Positions 1 through 10,706 of a DNA stretch of 64,000 bases are shown here, one piece after another. Source of the DNA: Paramacrobiotus metropolitanus. Taxonomy: Eukaryota; Tardigrada; Eutardigrada; Parachela; Macrobiotidae. The notes under the pieces are model-generated. The model saw only the letters and a program-made list of their open reading frames with translations. It was not told where the DNA came from and searched no databases. The position numbers and the translations under genes were made by a program. The stretch lies in contig NW_026570468.1 of assembly GCF_019649055.1 (NCBI RefSeq), positions 1 to 64,000 on the forward strand, read 5' to 3'. Within the stretch, counting starts at the first letter, position 1, and every line of letters begins with the position of its first letter.

Positions 1-114
1 CCGATCCGTAGAGCTAGCTGCCTAGTGCCTACTGTTAATTTTAAGTTTTTAACTGCTGCCTGTCTACAAAACATGTTTTTAATAGCGTTTATAAAGGCGC
101 ATGCTGCATAGTTG

Positions 115-1161
115 TCATACCAAATCATATTCCTCCAGAAATTCTTCAAGGAAATCCGATTTGTCATCCGGGTTCATACAGCACATTAATGTTTGCAGTT
201 TTTCAAAGTGATCTTCATGAGCAGTTGTCAGGTGATTCTCCAAAACATTCCTGTGTGCTGATCATAAACGACAACCGGACATTCCATATTTCCATTGCAT
301 TCCGCAGGACATGGGCACAACAGATTGATCTGCACGTTGGTTAGTGCGTGCGCGGCTTGCAGATGTGCCTTCAGTGTTTCCGTCGACGTATAGCACAGGT
401 TCTTACAAGCGTCGCCGTTTACGGTCCCGTATAAAGGACATTTAATCGGATTGTAACCATACTACACATTGTAGTCGGTCAGTTTGAAAGAGAAACCGCA
501 AACGTAACTTCATAAGTACAGTACAGCTAAGACAAACGTCCAGAATAATAAAAACCAATAAGAATTATACTGGTACTCGCTATTCTTCCAAATGTTTTAC
601 CAGGCTCTTACCGATAATGTTCCCATAACGAGCACATGACTGGCCAGTTCCGTTTTGCGTATAATAATACTATGAGGAATTATGGTCGTTTCCAGCACTT
701 TCGTATCGGGTCGCGCGGAGTATTTCTAGGAAATCGCATATCTTTAACAAAATTAATAGAAAGCGTCTCTTTATAAGCTCAACATATCTATTCTGAATAA
801 TATTAAAAACTCTGTTGACTTACTTGAACTACATACTTTAGTTTGCAGTACACTACTATACAAGTAATAAAATTAATAATTATGATAATTCGATCCGCTT
901 TTTGCTGGTCTGTATTCATCAGCCTATAATATTCTGAGGATGTAGGTTCCTCGATAAATATACCAGAACGTTCGGTAGCTTCGGGCAATTCATCGGTTTT
1001 GCATCTTGGGACGAAGAGTTAGGAGAATCGTTCGGGTCGCTGCTTGATTCTCCAGTACGAGGAACTTTCTCGTCTCGCTCCCCACGTTTGAGCTTCTGGT
1101 CGAACGTATTATCACTATCCGAGGAGATGGCCATCGGTTCAAGATGATCGCGTGATATCAT
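115..1161 (-). pseudogene. C2H2-type zinc-finger gene, subfamily A, copy A1, frameshifted
   Basis: Three exons read on the minus strand: 964-1161, 612-725 and 115-461. Exons 1 and 2 have exactly the lengths of the intact copy A2 (198 and 114 bp) and stay open; exon 2 encodes the conserved segment with KYSARPDTKVL and ELASHVLVMG. Exon 3 begins with YGYNPIKCP and encodes the first finger and the LLCPCPAEC part of the second. It then changes frame near position 245, where the intact copies have a DHxxxAH histidine pair, and meets a stop. Exon 3 is 347 bp against 345 in A2, so the shift is not compensated. Beyond the shift the expected residues continue in another frame to a TGA at 115-117. I read this as a recently damaged copy; an assembly error of one base is the alternative. 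Confidence 0.7.
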
Positions 1162-2177
1162 TTTGATGGTTGAAAACGGTAAATTTAATACAACAAAAAA
1201 CGTTGTCCACACTCCACAGTACTATTGTACTGTACAGTGTGTACACAGTTGTTCCCACAGAACTGTAAGCTGCAGTAATAAATAAAACAATCCCAAGTTA
1301 GCGACAGTCGCAACACCATCGCAATACTCGTAATGTTGTTGCGTCAGCCTGCATGATGGCTGCATCGCAAGACTCGCATTAAAAGGCCTACTGTAATGCC
1401 TGCCATTTATACCGGCCTAAAAAATGCGGTACATACATAGCCTAAACAAGCTGATTTAACATCTGACTGGTATTATGTATAGCAATATAATAATAGCATT
1501 AATATTATTATGTAAGTTCATGCAGAGAAACCACAAAAGGAAAACTATTCAAACCGCCTGTTTGTGCTCTTTGGCAGAAGTAAAATAAGTTGCCATTTGC
1601 CAAGTACACAGTACATATTATCGACCGGAGTGCAGCGAAGGTCCTCTAATTCAGCACCAATGCAAAACGTACTGTATCTGTGTCCGTTACGGAAGTGCCA
1701 ACAAACGATAACACAAATAATAAAACAATAACAAACAAACAAACAATAACGCAAATTGCGCCTACAACCATTCGCGGTAACTTTCATTCCGTGCATAACC
1801 ACTTTTGAATCCGTTAACTCTGAGTACCGGCAAATGCGAAACGGATTTATTTTTTACTTGTTAATGAATTTCCACAACAGCTGTTTGTTTTGAAATTATT
1901 TCGATCCAAGCTGTGTACATTTCTCATAAAATCTACTGAACTTCAAGGTAACAGCGCAAAAAAATGCAGTTTCTGTTGTCTCCTCCGAGTGAATTTTCAG
2001 ACGTCGAATTCAGGAATTTGACACACGGAAAATTCGCTGACCACCCCTCCTGCTGATCGACAATTTGCTGAGGACGTTTTGCTGACCGAAGAAACGATGA
2101 CCCGACCGGTGAATCATTGATAGTACATAGCACATAACTGGAAAAAATGCGTTGGCGTGCCTTGACAGGCCGGAGCG
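1162..2177. other. Intergenic, no gene seen
   Basis: AT-rich sequence upstream of A1. Short open frames on the minus strand have no recognisable domain, and nothing matches the zinc-finger block. Confidence 0.4.
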
Positions 2178-2339
2178 TTGCTGGAAAGGTTGGGAACGGT
2201 GTGGTCACACATTCAACCGAGCATTTTTGTCGTGTTCTCTGAGTTTCCCAAATTCAATGACAGGCTAGGGCGTTCGAAAGTGCCAGACAGTATCGTCCTT
2301 TATAATCAGTTGCGCAAGAAATCCGCAGAGTCGGATGCC

Positions 2340-2560
2340 GAGCCGAAACGGAAACAGCCGTTGTGTGCCGCTGAGCGCGTATTGGCGTTGCCGCTGGAAG
2401 TGCTAAAGGAGACCTTTCAGTCATTGGACACCGTTAAAGGCTGCGCTGCCGCCGCACCTGTCAACAGTGGGATGCCATTCTCACGTCGACGAAGCTGTGT
2501 ACTGATGTACGTGTATCGCGGCAGCGGACCCGATCGTCAACGCGCGCCAACTCTCAGAAA
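2340..2560 (+). pseudogene. F-box-like fragment with a frameshift
   Basis: Within an open frame at 2178-2774 the plus strand encodes RVLALPLEVLKETFQSLDTV, which fits the first half of an F-box (LPxEVLxxIFxxLD). The second half, with RRTCQQWDAILTSTKLC resembling the xxVCKRWxxLLxS part, is in another frame from about position 2435. One indel therefore separates the halves. F-boxes bind Skp1 in SCF ubiquitin ligases. No other part of such a gene was found nearby, so this looks like a gene remnant or one mis-sequenced exon. The motif match is by eye and short. Confidence 0.35.
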
Positions 2561-2679
2561 TGCGAGCATCAAACACATAACTACGACTGCATTTTTTCAG
2601 GCAATATTCCAGCGATTTCTTGCGAGCATCAAACACATAACTACGACTGCATTTTTCAGGCAATATTCCAGCGATTCTG
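2561..2679. repeat. Two tandem copies of a 60-bp unit
   Basis: Unit 1 is 2561-2620 and unit 2 is 2621-2679; they differ by one T in a T-run and a few end bases. Unit 2 contains the last codons and stop of exon 5 of the neighbouring zinc-finger gene B1, so the duplication copied the end of that exon into its 3' flank. Confidence 0.85.
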
Positions 2680-4017
2680 ATGATCAGCTCCAATGTGCCA
2701 AACCATGTACTCACGATCCCAGTACTCCACCGAACAATCCTACAAGACAATCAAACCATACTTATCGATTATGATTTTTCAGTTAGTGCTAATACGTTGT
2801 GCCACAGGTAAATGAAATAGTACATAAATATACCAATTATACGACGAAACAAGCATGTGTGTCATTGTGTGAAATGTTTTACTGTTACGATTTTTTCCTA
2901 AGTTCAAAAGCTGCTGCATGGAAGAAGTACGAGAAGCCCACCATATGGTCAGCATGCTCATGTTGCCTGCCCTTAAAACTGGAAAACTGGTATTTTAATT
3001 CGAAATTTAGAAGTTCTTTATGAGCCAGCATACCGGTACAGGGCACGAGTACTTGCAGAAGTGCCGGTGCATTTTGTCACTACAACAATCTTCACACTTC
3101 TCCAAGGAACCATCCAAAGTCTCTGACGAGCACACGACGCCGATCCATATCCATTATCAAGTCCCTTCGGTTCTGTGAACACAACGAACAGTATTAAATT
3201 GTCTTGAAATCTGAATTCCTAAGTTCCCATACTAAATTAACTCATATCTCCAGTCGCCACCGCCAGATTAAATCGCTTTGCACGACAGCAAAAAAACAAA
3301 GTTTTAGCCCCATTCTATTCTTAGTGGAGCTAAAGTGGCCATGAGAATTTTACCTTTCAAAGTGAGGTGGCGGTGACAGACGGACACCACATTTTTCATA
3401 GAAACTTAATATAGAGAACCTTCGCTACGCTTCGGTCGAAAGTGTTAATATTACAAAACCCACCTGCAATGCGTTCTCGGAGTAGTCGGGCTTGCCGCAG
3501 AGTAAAGGATGCATCGCTTTCACGTGTGATACCATATGCTTCGTTTCGGCCATCGCGATATCATTGCATCCCTGGTGAATGAACCCAAACGCTTTAGTGA
3601 CTTCAGAGTAAGTTCAGACACATGTCAAAGTAGAAAAAGAGCTCACTGGAGCAGGGCATCCAAAGAACAGGTCGGTTTCCATGCGCACCTGCTCCTCGTG
3701 CGCAACAGCGATATGACTTTTTATTTGTCGCGCGTAGCGAAAGCCAGTTCTTTTACATGGTTCAAGATTGCAGACGTAACGTAAGCAGCAATTCTGTGAA
3801 ATAAAGAACGTTCTATAAACTGCTGTAAAACGCATCTACCTAGAATTCTGGAGGATAAATATAATCATTTTGCTAATTACTGCAACCCCACCTCTACGAC
3901 GGTAGGAATGACGAATTTATCTGGAATAATCTGGCTAGGAAACGGTTGTTTTGCATCCAGATCGAGTACCCATTCCGGAAATGTTTTACGCCCGTTCAGA
4001 TGGTCGAGATATTTCAT
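2656..4017 (-). pseudogene. C2H2-type zinc-finger gene, subfamily B, copy B1, frameshifted in exon 4
   Basis: Five exons on the minus strand, matched one by one to copy B2: 3892-4017 (MKYLDHLNGRKTFPEW..), 3647-3793, 3464-3571, 3034-3172 and 2656-2739. Exons 2, 3 and 5 have the same lengths as in B2 (147, 108, 84). Exon 2 carries finger 1 (CNLEPC then HIAVAH). Finger 2 starts at the end of exon 2 (CPAP) and continues in exon 3 (GC, HVKAMH). Exon 4 is 139 bp against 153 in B2. It opens in frame with NRRDLIMDMD, soon stops, and KYSCPVP, the expected start of finger 3, lies in a different frame. Exon 5 (DCSVEYW..WHIGADH) is intact. Probably a damaged copy, or a truncated protein with two fingers. 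Confidence 0.65.
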
Positions 4018-4167
4018 ATCTTCCATTTTCTGTTATCAGACCAAGGGTTAAAATGAATCCTTGTATAAGTAAGCATTGAAAACAGTAAATGTAGCAATAT
4101 GTTTGTTAGGCCTTTAAAATAATCAGGTGGATAATTATAATCCAATAATAATAATGGTGTTAATAAT

Positions 4168-4239
4168 AATCCAATCTGTAGAAAATTCTTCGTATGATTC
4201 CACCGTGGAATCATACATGAATTTTCCACAGATTGGATT
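4168..4239. repeat. Near-perfect foldback between B1 and A2
   Basis: Left arm 4168-4203 and right arm 4205-4239 are reverse complements apart from a few positions (cores AATCCAATCTGT and GATTCCAC), with essentially no loop. It lies between the start of B1 and the 3' end of A2. It could be a small foldback element or an RNA hairpin. Confidence 0.8.
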
Positions 4240-4298
4240 TTGTATGTTGATGCGGGTGGATTAATTGTGGTGAACAAAATCTGCAGGCTACGCTTTTG

Positions 4299-5376
4299 TC
4301 ATACCAAATCATTCTCCTCCAGAAATGCTTCGAGAAATTCCTTCTGGTCGTCATCAAGCTTATCGCAGCATGACAGTGTTTGCAGTTTTTCATAGAACTC
4401 CTTATGAGCAACCGTCATGTGGTCATCCAGAAACACCCCGGAGTACTGATCGTACACCACAACCCGGCATTCCTCATTTCCGTTGCATTCCGCGGGACAG
4501 GGACACAGTAGATTAACCTGAACGTTAGTCAGTTCGTGCGCGGCTTCCAGATGAGCCTTCAGACTATCCGTCGACGTGAATTCCACTGTGTTACAAGCGT
4601 TGGTTTCGGTTCCGTACGGGCACTTGATAGGATTGTCTCCATACTGCAGATTGTAAGCGGTCAAGGCCAGTTAACAATAAATAACAAAAACATAAGTGAC
4701 AGTAACCAAGGATCTTATTAGCCAGCCATAAAATTTATCGTTGGTCTCTTACCGATACTGTTCCCATAACAAGCACATGATTGGCCAGTTCCGTTTGGCG
4801 AACAATAATTTTATCAGGAATTACGGTCGTTTTCAGCACTTTCGTATCGGGTCGCGCGGAGTATTTCTACGAATAAAAAGTCCCGTTCCTATCACGTTTA
4901 TTTTCAAGCAGTCCAGAATACCGTAGATTATTCCAGTGCGATAAATAGTTATCATTATTCAGTTTCAGTACAGTAAGTACTTTGTTCAGCTTTAACAACC
5001 GTTCACAAAATTCACGGAAATCCAGCCTAATTTACTCTGTATAATATGTAATTAATCGTAATTATAATACACTTAAATTCTACAATTAATTGTTAATACC
5101 CAGATTATGCTTTTAGTGATCTTTGCTCTTCGGCGTCAAAGCGCAGACCATGAACAAATTTTTTAAGGAAAAAATTACCAGCACATTCGATTGTTCCAGG
5201 GCCTTCATCGGCTTTCCGTCTTGGAACAACTCAGAGTTAGGAGAATCGTCCGGATCGCTGCTGGATTCTCCAGTACGAGGAACTTTCTGGTTGCGTTCCC
5301 ATCGTTTGCGCTTCGGGTTGAACGTATCGTCACTATCCGAGCAGGTGGCCATCGGTTCAAGATGATCATAAGACAT
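4299..5376 (-). CDS. C2H2-type zinc-finger protein, subfamily A, copy A2
   Basis: Three exons on the minus strand: 5179-5376, 4753-4866 and 4299-4643, all joined in phase 0, giving 218 aa. Exon 1 encodes MSYDHLEPMATCSDSDDTF and an acidic/basic segment with GESSSDPDDSPNS, probably disordered. Exon 2 encodes PDTKVLKTTVIPDKIIVR and ELANHVLVMGTVS. Exon 3 holds two fingers: CX8CX13HX4H (CPYG..NAC..HLEAAH), then CPCPAEC..C..HMTVAH. It ends with an acidic tail (..FLEAFLEENDLV). Splice sites are GTAATT, GTAAGA, and acceptors TAG and CAG, and the same junctions are found in A1 and A3. The cellular role is unknown; the paired fingers suggest nucleic-acid or protein binding. I do not recognise a named family. 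Confidence 0.75.
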
Positions 5377-6090
5377 CGTTCTGGAGCAGACCATAAATTT
5401 AATACAGCAAAAGTTACAAAACTCACGAAAAAGAACGCCGCGATGGCGCCAAACGCGAATCAACGTTAAAGAGAAAGTCCCCAAGTGCAGAGTCGCATTG
5501 ACTTGTTGACGCGCCGCAACAGGCTACTACTCTTACATGCGTAGAACGTATTTGCAAATGGATAGCAAACCGGATAAAAACAGGTATTTGACGCTCAAAA
5601 ATATAATATTTACAGTAAAATTTAGTATTAACCGTTAATAATTAACGATAAAATAGTATTTGCAAACTGCAGTGTGGCAGTGTGCTGCGCGAAAATCGTT
5701 GGTCTTCAGTGACTCTTCATTCGCTTGTCCGTTGTGGCTTGTCTGAACAGTTTAATCTGAAACTGGAACCCGGCGGCGGAAACGTTTGCGGCGCCCGTCC
5801 GCAGTTCAGCCAACGTTTTCAGCCGTCTGTTCACAACGATGGATCATGCACACAAACAGCGAATTATGGTAAGTAATTTTATTGGTCAAAACAGACGTGA
5901 TACACAAAATGAAAGAACCACGAAAAATTACAACAAGAACATCTTATTTAATTTATCAATTCCTTCCATCGTGCCCACTGCTCAGCATTGATGCCGCGTT
6001 TCCGTTGAATTTCTATCGACAAGCGCTTTCGTAAAAATTGTATTTACAGTAACATGTAAAAAAACTGACAAAACTGAATTAAATTTCTTT
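5377..6090. other. Upstream region of A2 with a duplicated conserved patch
   Basis: Around 5740-5790 the plus strand resembles 10180-10230 (both contain a core like GAAACT..CGGCGGAAACGTTTGYGGC and a following ATGGATYAYG). Both lie upstream of an A gene (A2 and A3). This may be a shared promoter or 5' leader carried along by the block duplication. A 64-codon plus-strand frame (5682-5876) ends at a good splice donor (GTAAGT at about 5870) but has no recognised product. Confidence 0.4.
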
Positions 6091-6480
6091 TTAAAAGTTG
6101 TCACTGAAGCTAATTCTTTTACTCCCGTTAACGGGATCCTTGCGGGCTCGCTCAAACTGCGCCTGCTTACTGCGTTGCTTCTCTTCCTTGTACAAAGGGC
6201 ACAGCGAACGTGGTAACAGACGTAATTCGCGGTCACCAAATCCGCCAGCTTCGGTTTGACGCGTTTCTCGGGCGTCCGGATAAGCGCAGGCCCTGTTGTA
6301 GGCGCAGGTGGTGGGGACGGTATTCAGGCAGCTGGAGGATTTCAATTTCAGGCAGACTTTGTGATTCTCCTTGTTGTCGATAGACCAGATGTGGAGAGTG
6401 CCGTCGTAGGAGAAGGTCAGAATTCCGATTTGATTTTGGGCGAAAACCAGCCGAAAGTTAGCATAGCAACGTGGCCCTAA
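6091..6480 (-). pseudogene. WDR70 terminal-exon fragment with a large internal deletion
   Basis: The minus strand encodes YDGTLHIWSIDNKENHKVCLKLKS and VPTTCAYN, nearly the same as the start of the last WDR70 exon at 11.7-11.85 kb. It then jumps, within a short stretch of changed frame, to CPLYKEEKQRSKQAQFERARKDP, which lies about 600 bp further on in the intact gene (near 11.05 kb). The segment between (most of the C-terminal WD repeats) is missing, as are the upstream exons. It sits in the same position relative to A2 as the intact WDR70 gene does to A3, so it is the WDR70 end of a duplicated block that was later deleted internally. Confidence 0.85.
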
Positions 6481-6780
6481 ACAGAACCTTACAAACTCAA
6501 ACTGCACTCGGTAACGGAGAATATCGGCAAACAGTTTGAGAAAATACAAAACTAGCTTATCGAAAATTTTTCGGCAATAAAATATAATTTAACATTGCTA
6601 TAATAAAAACCACTTTGTATTACGCATAACGTTAAACATAATACTGTAATATTAAAAATAAATTCATGAAAGTTAACAATTAAACGAAAACACATCACAC
6701 CAGCATTCAAAACTGGAAACGATAATCTATCAAAATCTTCTTCCTACCAGCAAAAAGTTATTGATAAACGGTAATATACT

Positions 6781-8082
6781 TCAAGCAGTATTCCAGATTT
6801 TTTGATGATCAGCTCCAATGTGCCAAATCATATGATCTCGATCCCAGTACACCACCGTGCAATCCTACAACGCAGCAATAAAACTTGAAGATTATGCCGG
6901 AACACGCATCTATAGCACACTTTTTAACGCAATATTGTTTTCTTAATCAACGCTCCGCACATACCTCGGCCGGACAAGAGTACTTGTACAAGTACCGCGT
7001 GCACTCCTCCTTTTCGCTCTCAGAACTGCTGTCATCAGAATCCTCAGATGAACCGTACAAAGTCTCTCTGACCCGTACAGAACCACTATCCATTTCCATT
7101 ATCATGCGCTCTCGTTTCTATGAACACCAAAACATAAAATCAGAATCTGCAGCCGGCATTTTATACGAACACGATGGCTATGCTGTACAGTAGCCGCTTG
7201 CCGTCTAATAATCTTTTTAATATCAGTATTGACGCAGTATGCGTCATTTGCTGCGACTTCCGTATAGCATGTCAGTATCTTTATTTTCAAAATTAGTATG
7301 CTGTGGTTTTTGTGAAATAGTGTCAAATGCCCAGAGGAGACATATGTCCCACTGCACAGGACAATAAATAAAACTGATATTATTGTTATTATCACCGTAC
7401 TGCGATGAGAATAATCCTAATTTCAGATTTTAAAAAAAATGAAATCTGTAATCTGCAGCGGCCCCATGAGTAAGATTATCAGAAAGAAAACGCTACACTC
7501 ACCTGCAAAGCGTTCTGCGAGTAATCAGGCCTGCCGCACAAAGAAGGATGCATCGCTTTCACGTGCGATATTATGAGATTCGTGTTGGACTTCACGATGT
7601 CCTTGCATCCCTGCAGAAAAAGCACAAACGCTTCAGCTACTCACAGCACATGCGCTTTAGCCACGAAAAGGACAAACGCTTAAGGTACACATAGCGTGCT
7701 ACAGCTTCAATTACTCACTGGGGCAGGGCATCCAAAGTAAAGGTCGGTCTGCATGGGCACCTGTTCCAGGTGCACTGTGCAAATGTGACTTCTGATTCGT
7801 CGCGGGCTGGGGAAACGGTTCCCTTTACATGGTTCAAGGTTGCAGACGTAATACAAGCAACGATTCTGCAAAACAAGCGCTTAGTACTTCTCAAAAATGT
7901 CAGAACACACCTGTGGACACTAGTGTACAGATTAGAATAAATTCTGTACGGCTGCACCACACCTCTACAACTGTTGGTTGAACGAATTTATCTGGAATCA
8001 GCTGGCTTTGAAACGGCTTAGTCACATCGCGTGTCCATTCCGGAAACGTTTTACGCCCATCCAGATGCTTAAGATAATCCAT
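6781..8082 (-). CDS. C2H2-type zinc-finger protein, subfamily B, copy B2
   Basis: Five exons on the minus strand: 7963-8082, 7719-7865, 7503-7610, 6965-7117 and 6781-6864, all phase 0, giving 203 aa. Exon 1 starts MDYLKHLDGRKTFPEWTRDV and has IPDKFVQPTVVE, related to the IPDKIIVR segment of subfamily A. Finger 1 (exon 2) is CX4CX13HX4H (CNLEPC..HICTVH). Finger 2 is split after CPAP by intron 2 and continues as GCKDIV..HVKAMH. Exon 4 is acidic/serine-rich (SSEDSDDSSSESEKEE), then KYSCPAE. Intron 4 splits finger 3 at the equivalent place, and exon 5 gives DCTVVYW..WHIGADH. Splice sites are GTGTGG, GTGAGT, GTGAGT and GTATGT. Probably nuclear; function unknown. Confidence 0.75.
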
Positions 8083-8598
8083 ATCTTTCCTATTCTGTTT
8101 TTAAAATAAGAGTTAAACTGCTGAAAAGCGTACGAGTAAAGTAGTTGCAGCCAGAATAAATTTGGACAGCGGAAGTGAACATTATGAAACGTGATACGTA
8201 ATTATGTTCCGCATTCCAGCGGAATTTATTGACCGTGTCCGTGAACATAATATAATGCACGTGCTCAGTAAATTTAAAATCCATATAAATTTTAATATTG
8301 AATTACAGCTTATCTTTTATTGAGTTTTTTCGTTTACTAAACGAAAAAGCACTGACAGCTTCGCGCGAAGCTTGACGATGCAGTACTCGGAAAGCCGGCC
8401 ATCTAGTGTTCATAATACATGTTAAAGCACGAATTAAAGAAAATGGCATATTTATCATGAGTTAAAAATAATATAATAATCCTTTCAAGTTTGCTGGCTC
8501 CCTCGTAAAAAGGAGTCTGACAATAGCTGGCGCGTTCATATTTCATTAGCACACCTTAATTCTCCCATCTGAAGCCTCTTCCGAAATTTGTACCCAAC

Positions 8599-10056
8599 TC
8601 ATTTGTACCCAGACTCAATGAAAGCGTTAACTTGCCAGTAACAGCAAACACAATCTTGTACCCGTTCGCCAGTCACCATAATTTTCGCACTGATAATACG
8701 TAGTAGGAAAATAATGACCCGTTCATATATGCAATCCAGTTTTTGTACTAAACAATTTTTAATAGGAAACCGTACCAAATTGTTTTCCTTCAGGAATGCT
8801 TCAAGGTCATCCTGCTCATCGTCATCGTCAACATCCACGCAGCACAGTAAGGCCTGGAGCTTGTTGTAGAACTGCTCATGAGCCTCTGTCAAATGATCTA
8901 CCAGATACAGTCCTGAGTACTGATCATATATGGCAACCGGACATTCTTTATCTCCGTTGCATTCCGCCGGGCAGGGACACAACAGATTGATCTGCACATT
9001 GGTCAACTGGTGCGCGACTTCCAAATGCGCCTTCAGCCGATCCGTCGACACAAACTTGACGTTGTTGCAGGCGTTGGTTTCGGTCCCGTACGGACACTTG
9101 ACAGGACTGTCAGAATACTGCAGAAGTGGCCAGTTATAGGCACACAGTCACATATGAATGACTAATAATCCATAAATAATACATAACAATAAAATTATAA
9201 CTAATAACCGTAACCAACAAGCTTTTTAGACAGCTATAAAATTTATCGTTAGTCTCTTACCGATACTGTTCCCATAACGAGAACATGATTGGCCAGTTCC
9301 GTTGTGCGAATAATAATTTTGTCAGGAATTACGGTCGTTTTCAGCACTTTCAAATCGGGTCGCTCAGAGTACTTCTACGAAGTAAAACGTCCCGTTCCTA
9401 TCACGTTTATTCTTCGAACAGTTTAAAATGCATTATTCCAATGGGGTACAAATCTCATTATTCAAAAAAAAATTTAACTAAGTACAGATACTCAATACCA
9501 CCATCAAACGAAAATCACTTAAACGACAACAATCTGACATCACATAAATAACGATAAATTATTATAATTATGAGAATTCAAATACAGTAGTTTGACCGCA
9601 GTCAACAAAAGTTGTGAAAAGCGCCTTGTAAATTGTAATTCACGGCGAACTGAAAATACCAGAGTAGCTGTAGAATATCAGGACAACTGAATTCGCTACG
9701 CTGCCTATTGTAGAATTTACTCTGTACAATGAGTAGTTCACAATGTCACATATACAATATTCAGATAATTAATATACTTTTTACTGATCGTTGTTCTTCG
9801 GCCGGAAAGTTCGGAGTTCGGACCAATAACAGATATTCTCAAAAAGCATTACCAGCACATTCGGATTCGGTTGATCCAGGGCCTTCATCGGTTTTCCATC
9901 TTGGGACGAAGAGTTAGGAAAATCGTTCGGGTCACTGCTTGATTCTCCAGTGCGAGAAACTTTCTCGTCTCGCTCCCACCGTTTGCGCTTCTGGTCGAAC
10001 GTATTATCACTATCCGAGCAGGTGGTCATCGGTTCAAGATGACCATGAGACATCAT
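8599..10056 (-). CDS. C2H2-type zinc-finger protein, subfamily A, copy A3
   Basis: Three exons on the minus strand: 9853-10056, 9261-9374 and 8599-9117, phase 0. Exon 1 starts MMSHGHLEPMTTCSDSDNTF; either of two adjacent ATGs could be used. Exon 2 is 114 bp as in A1 and A2 (PDLKVLKTTVIPDKIIIR). Exon 3 encodes two fingers (finger 1 starting near 9095 and ending HLEVAH; then CPCPAECNGDKEC..HLTEAH). After the conserved ..LEAFLKENNLV end, where A2 has its stop, A3 reads through for about 50 further residues ending VNAFIESGYK. That extension is rich in Ile/Val/Cys and resembles nothing in A1 or A2. It arises from loss of the ancestral stop. Confidence 0.72.
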
Positions 10057-10706
10057 TTCGGAAGCAGATACAGATAAATTTAATAGATAATTTTAAATTT
10101 AATAATAATAATTTTTGTTGCAAAAGTGAAAAGTACTCACCAAGCACCAAGCACCAAGCACAGATCGCATTCTTTATGAATAGTTTGACTTGAAACTCGA
10201 CCCCAGGGGCGGTAACGTTTGTGGCAACTTTACGCACTACAATGATGGATTACGGGTACGAGTATGTAAACAGTGGCTAGCCGCGAGCAAGGAGCAATGT
10301 CTATTTCGTATTTGACAAATACTAAATTTGATATTTTGTGAAATTTACTTCTTTTAAAAGTTGTCATCAAAGCTACGAGTAGTTCTTTTATTGACGCTCG
10401 TCCATTTATTAAAGTATGTAATAATTAGTATGATGCAGCATCTTTTCCTGTGAGCACGAATTTAGGGTAAAATACTGGTAGCGATCATAATTAAATTTTA
10501 CAACAAAGTTATCGTCCTTTTTATTCCATCTGCGACAATTCGTCTTTCGACTCGTGTCAACAAGATTTCGTCATTTACTGAAAAACAACGTGTATGTCTT
10601 ACACATGATTGCTATTTGCTACATATCGGCCATCAATCAAACAGTACGAGTAGTACCACAAAGTATAAAATCCATTAGGCATCCTCCTACAACAACACCA
10701 CAACAA
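10057..10706. other. Intergenic between A3 and WDR70
   Basis: Holds the A3 upstream patch shared with A2 (about 10180-10230), a short CAAGCAC repeat at about 10140, and the WDR70 3' flank. No gene seen. Confidence 0.4.

Noticed and set aside
5682-5876. Plus-strand first exon ending at a good splice donor
   Set aside because: The partially matching sequence upstream of A3 does not keep the frame or the donor, so conservation is better explained as upstream DNA of the A genes.
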